Assembly (NCBI GenBank): GCA_030018555.1
Contig: JASEHY010000021.1
Location: forward strand, 1 to 12,844
Origin: Planctomycetota bacterium
GTDB lineage: Bacteria; Planctomycetota; MHYJ01; JACQXL01
Length of the DNA: 12,844 nt
Direction of reading: 5' to 3'
In this document: piece after piece, positions 1 to 4,897 of the stretch
Position numbering within the stretch: the first letter of the stretch is position 1
Layout of the letters: every line of letters begins with the position of its first letter
Translations under genes and position numbers: made by a program
Notes under the pieces: model-generated
Told to the model about the DNA's origin: nothing
Database searches by the model: none
What the model saw: only the letters and a program-made list of their open reading frames with translations

Positions 1-1
1 T

Positions 2-60
2 CGCCCGTACGGGCGGATCCGTCCTAGCAACGGACGGGCGTAGGCCCGCCTCCGGCGGAC
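2..60. repeat. Cluster of three GC-rich inverted repeats
   Basis: The window opens in repeat-rich intergenic DNA. Positions 2-15 are a perfect 14-bp palindrome with the core CCCGTACGGG. Positions 19-37 form a stem (CCGTCC at 19-24 with GGACGG at 32-37). Positions 47-59 form CCGCC-tcc-GGCGG. The GC content contrasts sharply with the AT-rich genes. The palindrome is one of five with a CGTACG core in this window, all between genes. No coding function is visible. Confidence 0.75.
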
Positions 61-112
61 AAAGTATAATCTTCACCACAAAAACAAGTATGAAGAAGGA
101 ACAAATCACCCT

Positions 113-145
113 TAATCCACCCGTACGGGGGAAATAGGTGGATTA
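113..145 (-). terminator. Inverted repeat downstream of the sigma-54 activator gene
   Basis: A perfect 9-bp inverted repeat (TAATCCACC at 113-121, GGTGGATTA at 137-145) lies 8 bp past the stop codon of the minus-strand activator gene. It encloses or overlaps the palindrome CCCGTACGGG at 120-129. The placement suits a transcript end or 3'-stabilising hairpin. No T-run follows on the minus strand, so it is not a canonical intrinsic terminator. It could equally be an inserted palindromic repeat. Confidence 0.4.
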
Positions 146-153
146 GAGTTAAT

Positions 154-1113
154 TTACATATTAGAATAAAGTTTTATTTTATTTCTAATGGTTCTATCGG
201 TAATCCCTAATACCTGTGATGCTTTCCGGAGATTCCCATCAAAATGGGAAAGGGTGGACATAATGGTCTCTTTTTCAACATCATAAAGAGGTAGTCCGGT
301 AAAAGACCTTATTGTGGTGTTTGTCGTGGTAGTATATTTTTCAAGTAAATCGGTAATATGTTCAGGCATTATTTCTTCTTCATTAATCAGGATAGAAATT
401 CTCTGTAAGAAATTCAGCAGTTCCCTGACATTGCCGGGCCAGGTATAGTCTAATATGATTTCTATGGTTTTTTGATTGAGCCGTTTTGACTTGATATCCG
501 GAAACCGCCTGCTTGTGAAAAAATGTTCAATCAACGGGATTATATCTTCCTTCCTTTCCCGCAATGGTGGAATGTAAATAGTAAGAACATTTATCCGATA
601 ATAGAGGTCCTCCCTGAATCTGCCTTCTTTTATCAGGTTAGAGACTTTCTTGTTAGAGGCGACAATAAACCTGACATCAGATTTTTGGGCAAAACTGCTT
701 CCCACTCTCTCAAAACACCTGTCCTCTAAGATATGAAGTAATTTGGCTTGAAGGTTAAGCGGAAACTCGTCAATTTCATCTAAAAATAGTGTTCCATTAT
801 TTGCTATTTCAACCCGTCCAAGACGGGTTGAATCCGCTCCTGTAAAAGCCCCCTTCTCATGTCCGAACAACTCGCTTTCTATAAGATGAGGCGAGAAAGC
901 CGGACAATTAACTTTTACAAAGAGGTTGTTTTTACGATGGCTGAGATGATGAATCAGCCGTGCGACCGCCTCTTTCCCTGCCCCGGTCTCGCCGAGAACC
1001 AGCACCGGCACATCTGTGCGAGATGCTTTCTGGATAGTTTGATAGACTCCCTGCATAGCAGGTGAATTTCCCATAACAAATGAAATTTCATTCTGGTTGT
1101 ATAAGGGGTTCAT
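154..1113 (-). CDS. Sigma-54-dependent AAA+ activator, no sensory domain
   Basis: 319 aa. This is a bacterial enhancer-binding protein, which uses ATP hydrolysis to remodel closed sigma-54 RNA polymerase complexes. Motifs seen: Walker A GETGAGKE (41-48), the sigma-54 contact loop GAFTGA (88-93), Walker B LFLDE (109-113), sensor I VASN (151-154), the arginine-finger segment GRFREDLYYR (164-173), sensor II WPGNVREL (225-232) and a Fis-type HTH at about 278-316. Only about 15 residues precede the AAA+ core, so there is no receiver, PAS or GAF domain, a layout like PspF; control must come from a partner protein. The start is supported by GGAGA (1125-1121) 8 nt upstream. Its ATG overlaps the TGA of the MerR-like gene (ATGA), implying translational coupling. 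The family call is very secure; the target promoters are unknown, and I found no convincing -24/-12 site in the intergenic DNA. Confidence 0.96.
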   Translation of the reverse strand: MNPLYNQNEISFVMGNSPAMQGVYQTIQKASRTDVPVLVLGETGAGKEAVARLIHHLSHRKNNLFVKVNCPAFSPHLIESELFGHEKGAFTGADSTRLGRVEIANNGTLFLDEIDEFPLNLQAKLLHILEDRCFERVGSSFAQKSDVRFIVASNKKVSNLIKEGRFREDLYYRINVLTIYIPPLRERKEDIIPLIEHFFTSRRFPDIKSKRLNQKTIEIILDYTWPGNVRELLNFLQRISILINEEEIMPEHITDLLEKYTTTTNTTIRSFTGLPLYDVEKETIMSTLSHFDGNLRKASQVLGITDRTIRNKIKLYSNM

Positions 1114-1379
1114 TTTGGCTTCTCCAATATTTTTTTAACTTCTGAGAGATGTCTATGTCTTTTAAGCATTTCTATTTTGCTTAGCCGTCGGAAAACACTT
1201 TCGTCATATAGACGATGCCCGCCCGGTAACCGGCAACTTTCTTTTATCAGCCCAATCAGGGTATAATTGTGAAGGGTCTGCCTTGAGATTATTGTACCAT
1301 TCTGTTTAAGATAGTGGATAATCTCGGATATACGGTATAGTTTTTGGGGATAATACTTAAACGACGGTTTTCTTTTCAT
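1110..1379 (-). CDS. Small MerR-type HTH DNA-binding protein
   Basis: 89 aa when started at the ATG at 1379. A longer frame exists back to 1487, but its extra 36 residues translate a dispersed repeat (ccacaaag...cacgaa) and a CCCGC/GCGGG hairpin, so I reject the extension. Residues 13-45 are the MerR helix-turn-helix, with ISRQTLHNYTLIGLI aligning to the usual TlRyYerlGLi. Residues 46-65 are the wing with GGHRLYDESVFRRL, and residues 66-86 a short helix (HLSEVKKILE). There is no effector-binding or long dimerisation domain, so it is much shorter than metal- or drug-sensing MerR proteins. It overlaps the downstream sigma-54 activator by 4 bp; it may supply DNA binding or act as its partner (inference). 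No clear Shine-Dalgarno precedes the ATG. Confidence 0.82.
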   Translation of the reverse strand: MKRKPSFKYYPQKLYRISEIIHYLKQNGTIISRQTLHNYTLIGLIKESCRLPGGHRLYDESVFRRLSKIEMLKRHRHLSEVKKILEKPK

Positions 1380-1409
1380 AAACTTGTTGTATGGAATTTC
1401 AAAGACTAA

Positions 1410-1432
1410 CCACAAAGTCACAAAGGCACGAA
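1410..1432. repeat. Dispersed intergenic repeat fragment (ccacaaag/cacgaa type)
   Basis: The string CCACAAAGTCACAAAG followed by GCACGAA resembles the short 'ccacaaagacacaaaggcacgaa' element that recurs between genes in many environmental genomes. Related pieces lie in the opposite orientation at 1554-1561 (CTTCGTGT) and 1597-1605 (TCTTCGTGG), and similar cacaga-rich DNA at 12109-12149. The frame through it is open only by chance. The repeat identity is recalled, not searched. Confidence 0.5.
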
Positions 1433-1442
1433 CAACCCCCTT

Positions 1443-1456
1443 CCCGCTAAGGCGGG
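1443..1456. repeat. GC hairpin CCCGC-TAAG-GCGGG
   Basis: Five base pairs of GC stem around a TAAG loop. A hairpin with the same arms (CCCGC/GCGGG) recurs inside the 3' end of the membrane-protein gene at 11862-11876. Confidence 0.6.
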
Positions 1457-1490
1457 ATGGGAAAGGAAGAATATTATTTAACCCCATAAT

Positions 1491-1506
1491 CCCCCCGTAC
1501 GGGGGG
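1491..1506. repeat. Perfect 16-bp palindrome with CGTACG core
   Basis: Six C, GTAC, six G: perfectly self-complementary. It contains the same CCCGTACGGG core as the sites at 2-15, 120-129, 1567-1590 and 4598-4611, but with different outer arm bases. Confidence 0.85.
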
Positions 1507-1521
1507 ACTTCTTCCTTTATT

Positions 1522-1539
1522 CCCCCTTAACAAAGGGGG
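1522..1539. repeat. Hairpin CCCCCTT-aaca-AAGGGGG with flanking repeat
   Basis: A 7-bp stem with a 4-nt loop, followed by cagggggttg. This matches the general form of a C5T/AG5 dispersed palindromic repeat seen between genes in several environmental lineages (recalled, not searched). Confidence 0.6.
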
Positions 1540-1566
1540 CCAGGGGGTTGTCCCTTCGTGTCCCTG

Positions 1567-1590
1567 CCCAGCACCCGTACGGGTGCTGGG
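1567..1590. repeat. Perfect 24-bp palindrome with CGTACG core
   Basis: Arm CCCAGCACCC, then GTAC, then the exact reverse complement of the arm. It is the longest perfect palindrome noticed in the window. It sits between two pieces (CTTCGTGTC and GTCTTCGTGG) that look like one dispersed repeat split apart. Confidence 0.9.
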
Positions 1591-1623
1591 TGAATGTCTT
1601 CGTGGTAGATATTTATTTAGTTA

Positions 1624-1633
1624 CCCGTAAGGG
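1624..1633. repeat. Short hairpin CCC-GTAA-GGG
   Basis: A three-pair GC stem around GTAA, a GNRA-type tetraloop if transcribed. It differs from the CGTACG palindromes by one central base. A longer relative, CCCC-GTAA-GGGG, lies at 12090-12101. Confidence 0.5.
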
Positions 1634-1665
1634 CTTAATTTAAGATACCTGTTTTTACATGTCGT

Positions 1666-1693
1666 AATTTACGATTTGTAAAAGAAATGTCAA
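1666..1693 (-). promoter_or_regulatory. Candidate sigma-70 promoter for the MerR/sigma-54 activator pair
   Basis: On the minus strand TTGACA (1693-1688), a 16-bp spacer and TAAATT (1671-1666): a perfect -35 with a 4/6 -10. An 11-bp symmetrical element, CGTAA-T-TTACG (1663-1673), overlaps the -10 and could be an operator. The leader to the MerR-like ATG would be about 280 nt and would carry the palindromes. It is the best promoter I found for this pair, but its distance from the gene lowers confidence. Confidence 0.45.
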
Positions 1694-1827
1694 GTAAAAA
1701 TAAGAATATTTTGTGTTTTTTATCGGGGCGATGGATAAGAAACGATACAGGTATCAATCGGTAGTGGTTCCTTGAGGTAAAAACTCAATATATAGTATGA
1801 TTCAGGATTGGTTGCCAGGAGGAGAAT

Positions 1828-2484
1828 TTATCTGTTATTTTTACGCTGTGAGTCTAATTGTTTCTCTATTTCTTTAACTATTTGTTTTATGTCATCGTGT
1901 TGCGCTCCTGCAGGAACTAAATTCAGATATCCCTTATACTCTTCTAATGCTTCAGGAAGTCTACCTATGGCTAAATAACAATTACCCAATTCATAGGAAA
2001 TTAATGCATCCACCTCAATTTCGTCTGGTCCTGTAAAATCCTTTGCTTTAAGTAAATTAGTAATGGCATTATTAATTTGTCCCCTTATTATTTGCAGCCG
2101 TGCTGAAAGGGTATAACCGCGAGGGTTCCGAGTACTATATTTCAATCCATTTTGTAAGCAATTATAGGCTAAGTTATAGTTTTTAGTTATCATCTCATCA
2201 TTATTTGAAGAAGCCACCTTTTCATACAGTATATAATAAACCATGCCTAATTGAATATAGGCGTCTCCAAATTTATTATTGAGTTCAATTGCTTTAAGGA
2301 AAGATTGTTCGGCTCTTTCCAAATCATTATCGTCAAGGTAAGATAAGCCAAAATTATAGTGTTCCATTGCGGTGAATCCACTTCGGTCAGTTGGCGGCGG
2401 CGAGGAAGCACAGGATGACAGTATCAATACCAGCAATCCAATGGCAACTATAACTCCGCTTTTTTGTGGCAAATAGAGATTCAT
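1828..2484 (-). CDS. TPR-repeat lipoprotein
   Basis: 218 aa. The N-terminus has a hydrophobic stretch (11-22) ending in a Lipobox L-S-S-C with C25 as the predicted lipidated cysteine, so it should be exported and membrane anchored. The mature part is mainly tetratricopeptide repeats: about 40-72 (GLSYLDDNDLERAEQSFLKA), 73-118 with an insertion at 88-100, 120-150, and 160-192 (YELGNCYLAIGRLPEALEEY). The C-terminus is a charged helix. Such lipoproteins scaffold envelope complexes; PilF/PilW-type pilotins look similar but no pilus genes are here. Its ATG is 1 bp after the ruvA stop (TGA-A-ATG) without an obvious Shine-Dalgarno, so it is probably translated by coupling as the last gene of the minus operon. 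The specific partner is unknown. Confidence 0.88.
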   Translation of the reverse strand: MNLYLPQKSGVIVAIGLLVLILSSCASSPPPTDRSGFTAMEHYNFGLSYLDDNDLERAEQSFLKAIELNNKFGDAYIQLGMVYYILYEKVASSNNDEMITKNYNLAYNCLQNGLKYSTRNPRGYTLSARLQIIRGQINNAITNLLKAKDFTGPDEIEVDALISYELGNCYLAIGRLPEALEEYKGYLNLVPAGAQHDDIKQIVKEIEKQLDSQRKNNR

Positions 2485-2485
2485 T

Positions 2486-3088
2486 TCAGATTGTTTTTAA
2501 TACCTCTTTCACTATATTTTCTGTGGTCAATTCTGTAATTGGTTTTTGTAATATCTGTCTCACTGATTTCTCAGCGATGTTGCGTTGGTATCCCAGAGCA
2601 ACCAGAACCAGAACCGCCTCGGTAATAACCGTGCTTTGTTCTGTGGTCTTAACAGGTTCTCCGCTTATTTCTAAATCAGCAAATGCTTCTTTCAATTCTA
2701 TACCTATTCTTTGTGCGGTTTTATTCCCCACCCCTTTTATCCTGGATAGAAAATCCACATCATTAGAAACAACAGCGTGTTTAATCTGAGCGATTGAAGA
2801 CCCAGAAAGTATTCTCAATGCCAGAAGTGGTCCTACTCTTGTTACCGAACATAATAATTGGAATACCTGTCTTTCCTCCTTTGAATAGAAACCATATATC
2901 CTTAATTCTCCCGGTCCTTGCATACCGCTATGGATAACAAGGTCAGTATAAAATGATACAATACCTTTATCCGGCAACTTCTCATAGGTAGAATGCGGAA
3001 TGTATAACCTGTAGGCAATTCCGTTAAGTTCTATTATAGCCGTTGCCGGGCTTTTACTCTTAAGTTCTCCAGAAATATATTCTATCAT
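2486..3088 (-). CDS. ruvA: Holliday junction branch migration protein RuvA
   Basis: 200 aa, the usual RuvA length. RuvA tetramers hold four-way junctions and load RuvB for branch migration. Seen: an N-terminal OB-fold region (1-65, opening MIEYISGEL), the conserved YGF (65-67) followed by SKEER, two helix-hairpin-helix segments (VTRVGPLLALRILSG 82-96 and IKGVGNKTAQRIGIELK 117-133), and a C-terminal RuvB-binding three-helix domain (about 152-200, VLVALGY). The loop that carries the adjacent acidic 'pin' residues in E. coli (VREDAQLLYGF) reads HSGMQGPGELRIYGF here: longer, and without two adjacent acids. The start overlaps the diguanylate cyclase stop (ATGA). Neither ruvB nor ruvC is adjacent; the neighbours are signalling and lipoprotein genes, an unusual setting. 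Confidence 0.95.
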   Translation of the reverse strand: MIEYISGELKSKSPATAIIELNGIAYRLYIPHSTYEKLPDKGIVSFYTDLVIHSGMQGPGELRIYGFYSKEERQVFQLLCSVTRVGPLLALRILSGSSIAQIKHAVVSNDVDFLSRIKGVGNKTAQRIGIELKEAFADLEISGEPVKTTEQSTVITEAVLVLVALGYQRNIAEKSVRQILQKPITELTTENIVKEVLKTI

Positions 3089-4035
3089 GAAATACAGACT
3101 CTGTTACCGCCGTATGATTTTGCCCGATACATAGAATTATCAGCATTTTTAACCAACTGATGAGGTGTCTGGTTTTTTTGCCAGAAAGTTACGCCAACAC
3201 TTGCAGTGATTTTACCATTAAAATTCTTTTCCACTTCGCTCCTGATTTTTTCGGCGATAGATAGGAGAGCGTTCTGTTTTCTACCCGAAATTAAAATTAT
3301 AAATTCATCACCACCGTAGCGATAAGCCGAGCCGTTTTTATGAGGTATCGTTTTAATAATAATCTCTCCTACTTTTCTTAAAACACTATCTCCGCCAAGG
3401 TGTCCTTCTTTATCATTATACTCCTTAAACCCATCCAGGTCTATCATTATACAGCCGAGTAGTTCTTTGCTCTGTCGCGTTCTGTCAATTGTTCTGGGCA
3501 GAGCAATATTAAAGTATCCTCTGTCATACAGATTAGTCAATCCATCAGTTATTGCCAGCCGTTTCAATTTCTTTTCTAATTCTTTCCTGCGTCTGATATC
3601 TTTTGCAATACCGATTGTCCCGACCACTCTACCTTTCTCATCATATATATATGCTACGCTGGTGGACACATGAATCATTCCTCCTGTTTTTGTCTTCAGT
3701 CTTGTTTCATAATCTACCACCTGTCCTATTCTCTGTAATATATTCAGCAACTTATCGCGGTCGCGGGGATTAAAATACAAATCAGCAATTGGTTTGCCCA
3801 ATACCTCGTTACGAGAGAATCCTAACAACTTTTCTACTCCCTTATTAAACTCCACAATCCTGCCGTTGCTATCTCCGCATATAATTATATCAGGTGAGAA
3901 ATTTAAGATATTCTCTAAATAACGAAACCTTTCTGATGGTCTGACAATAGTAGAGGTTCTTACCATATCTTTGGCAGAGTCGGGCAATACATTCCTGTTG
4001 ATAATTGTACTCTGTAAGTTGTTGGTGTGTGGCAT
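3085..4035 (-). CDS. PAS-GGDEF diguanylate cyclase
   Basis: 316 aa, predicted cytoplasmic with no membrane helix. Residues about 36-150 form a PAS domain (ILNFSPDIIICGDSNGRIVEFN, then GFSRNEVLGKPI and a PAC-like GTIGIAKDI), linked by a helix (150-162) to a GGDEF domain. The cyclase signature GGDEF is intact at 241-245; DGLTNLYDRGYF (164-175) and MIDLDGFKEYND (197-208) supply substrate and metal residues. It should make c-di-GMP from two GTP. No RxxD inhibitory I-site is seen just upstream of GGDEF, so product inhibition may be weak. No EAL or HD-GYP partner is in the window. The start has GGGAG about 9 nt upstream and lies 20 bp after the HATPase-like gene; the stop overlaps ruvA. The PAS ligand is unknown. 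Confidence 0.94.
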   Translation of the reverse strand: MPHTNNLQSTIINRNVLPDSAKDMVRTSTIVRPSERFRYLENILNFSPDIIICGDSNGRIVEFNKGVEKLLGFSRNEVLGKPIADLYFNPRDRDKLLNILQRIGQVVDYETRLKTKTGGMIHVSTSVAYIYDEKGRVVGTIGIAKDIRRRKELEKKLKRLAITDGLTNLYDRGYFNIALPRTIDRTRQSKELLGCIMIDLDGFKEYNDKEGHLGGDSVLRKVGEIIIKTIPHKNGSAYRYGGDEFIILISGRKQNALLSIAEKIRSEVEKNFNGKITASVGVTFWQKNQTPHQLVKNADNSMYRAKSYGGNRVCIS

Positions 4036-4055
4036 ATCATTTCTCTCCCGGACGA

Positions 4056-4514
4056 TTAATGAGAAACCTTGATAAACTTGATAAGATGTAACTCATTCTC
4101 AAACCCCTTTTTATAGGTATAACTTACCTCGTCCATCAAAGTAGTAATTAAATAAAGTGCTATCTGGTAATGTTTTTCTTTTAAGAGTAAAGTATTCCTT
4201 TCTATCTGAGATAGTTTATCAAGGTCAAAATATGGTATATTATCCTGAACTACCGCCTTAAACCTGATGTCGTTTATATCAAGATGAATATTAATATTAC
4301 CACTTTGTTTTACTGCTTTAGCGTGTTCAGTAATAGAACTCACTGCCTCATCCACTGCCAGTGTTACCATTCTCATTTCTTTCAGCGGTAGATTATTGTC
4401 ACGCCACATTTTGCTTACAATCCTACGAATTGTTACCAGATATTTGGGATGACAGGGAAATGTTATGGTCTGATGTTTTAGAGACCTCTTTTTCTTTGGT
4501 TTATTCTTTCTCAT
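4056..4514 (-). CDS. RsbW-like HATPase-fold protein with degenerate ATP site
   Basis: 152 aa. The size, fold pattern and segment LAVDEAVSSITEHA (52-65) match the anti-sigma/serine-kinase HATPase_c_2 family (RsbW, SpoIIAB), and LYLITTLMDEVSY (120-132) matches the late G2-box helix. Key ATP-site residues are missing: the N-box asparagine is S60; the G1 motif DxGxG is D91-N-I-P-Y95; and the G2 glycines of GxG-L-x-L-I are replaced (Q-I-A-L-Y-L-I). It probably cannot bind ATP in the usual way and may act as a protein-binding partner. The N-terminus is a basic tail (RKNKPKKKR) that could bind nucleic acid or membrane. First gene of the minus operon. AAGGA lies about 10 nt before the ATG. No sigma factor or STAS antagonist is nearby. 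Confidence 0.8.
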   Translation of the reverse strand: MRKNKPKKKRSLKHQTITFPCHPKYLVTIRRIVSKMWRDNNLPLKEMRMVTLAVDEAVSSITEHAKAVKQSGNINIHLDINDIRFKAVVQDNIPYFDLDKLSQIERNTLLLKEKHYQIALYLITTLMDEVSYTYKKGFENELHLIKFIKVSH

Positions 4515-4676
4515 ACACTCAAAATCCTTTAATTCTTAATTGCGTCTTTTCCCGTCCCGAAAGTGGCGCCGAAGCGCCATGGTGCCCTTACCCGTTCCGC
4601 CCGTACGGGCGTCAGGGTTCGTAGAGTGGCGCTCACATTCGGGACGCCCTTCTTCATTCGGGAACGGTGAATATTT
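4515..4676 (-). promoter_or_regulatory. Structured GC-rich 5' leader of the HATPase-ruvA operon
   Basis: From the predicted start site (about 4676) to the first ATG is a leader of about 160 nt that is much more GC-rich than the gene. It contains a 6-bp stem with a CGAA loop (4564-4579), the 14-bp CGTACG palindrome (4598-4611), and an outer 9-bp inverted repeat, CGTCCCGAA (4553-4561) with TTCGGGACG (4638-4646), extended imperfectly inward by GGCGC...CAC. AGTGGCGC occurs twice in direct orientation (4562-4569, 4625-4632). It may be a regulatory leader or an inserted repeat element. It does not match the c-di-GMP riboswitch as I know it. Confidence 0.5.
4598..4611. repeat. Perfect 14-bp palindrome with CGTACG core
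   Basis: CGCCC-GTAC-GGGCG, identical over all 14 bases to the palindrome at 2-15, here inside the leader of the minus operon. Confidence 0.85.
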
Positions 4677-4682
4677 GTCTTT

Positions 4683-4711
4683 ATTGTAAGCAACTCTTTT
4701 TAATCTGTCAA
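4683..4711 (-). promoter_or_regulatory. Sigma-70-type promoter of the minus operon
   Basis: On the minus strand TTGACA (4711-4706), a 17-bp spacer and TACAAT (4688-4683). A perfect -35, 5/6 -10 and ideal spacing point to transcription from about 4676 toward the HATPase-like gene, the cyclase, ruvA and the lipoprotein. It is the mirror partner of the promoter at 4805-4833. Confidence 0.8.
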
Positions 4712-4750
4712 TATTTTTGGAACTTTTCAATACGGGCTGTCCGAGAAAGT

Positions 4751-4797
4751 AGGTTCTTCTTTAATTTATATGATTGGAGAAATTCTGGAGAGAACCT
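4751..4797. promoter_or_regulatory. Inverted repeat between the divergent promoters (possible operator)
   Basis: AGGTTCT (4751-4757) and AGAACCT (4791-4797) form a 7-bp inverted repeat. It lies between the two divergent -35 boxes and ends 7 bp before the plus-strand -35. TGGAGA occurs twice inside (4774-4779, 4786-4791). It could bind a shared regulator; 7 bp at this spacing may also occur by chance. Confidence 0.3.
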
Positions 4798-4804
4798 TAT
4801 TTTA

Positions 4805-4833
4805 TTGACATAAATTGATATGTTATTTACAAT
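4805..4833 (+). promoter_or_regulatory. Sigma-70-type promoter of the HNH-HEAT-propeller operon
   Basis: TTGACA (4805-4810), a 17-bp spacer and TACAAT (4828-4833): the same hexamers and spacing as the divergent minus promoter. The predicted start is near 4840. An in-frame ATG at 4820 lies inside the spacer and so cannot be on this transcript, which supports the HNH start at 4898 with a leader of about 58 nt. Confidence 0.8.
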
Positions 4834-4897
4834 TAAGGCATTAAAATTGTCCCGCTGTGATGATGAATGCGGGTTCACAGATTTGAGACGTAATATT

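Larger units (their letters stand above)
1380..1827. other. 448-bp intergenic region rich in palindromes and repeat pieces
   Basis: No credible gene on either strand. The first half (1380-1634) carries a dispersed repeat fragment (1410-1432), a CCCGC-taag-GCGGG hairpin (1443-1456), two perfect CGTACG palindromes (1491-1506, 1567-1590), a CCCCCTT-aaca-AAGGGGG hairpin (1522-1539) and CCC-GTAA-GGG (1624-1633). The second half is AT-rich and regulatory in character, with a candidate promoter at 1666-1693 and inverted repeats. A weak hairpin, TTGAG-N7-CTCAA at 1772-1788, lies downstream of the lipoprotein gene. Confidence 0.7.

Noticed and set aside
1380..1487. N-terminal extension of the MerR-like protein
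   Set aside because: The extra 36 residues translate a dispersed repeat and a GC hairpin and do not resemble MerR proteins, whose HTH normally lies near the N-terminus.
1380..1827. Sigma-54 (-24/-12) promoter as target of the activator
   Set aside because: No GG-N10-GC pair with a TGGCAC-like -24 element was convincing here or in the other intergenic gaps; the nearest candidates had wrong spacing or lacked the GC.
4536..4730. 64-aa minus frame in the leader of the HATPase operon
   Set aside because: It covers the promoter and hairpin-rich leader, has a composition typical of palindromic repeat DNA, and no recognisable domain.
4735..4751. Possible insertion-sequence end (GGGCTGTCCGAGAAAG)
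   Set aside because: It recalls termini of some IS families, but I found no matching inverted copy or transposase remnant nearby.
4515..4897. c-di-GMP riboswitch near the cyclase gene
   Set aside because: The conserved GEMM-type core elements that I would expect are not present; the hairpins are explained by palindromes.
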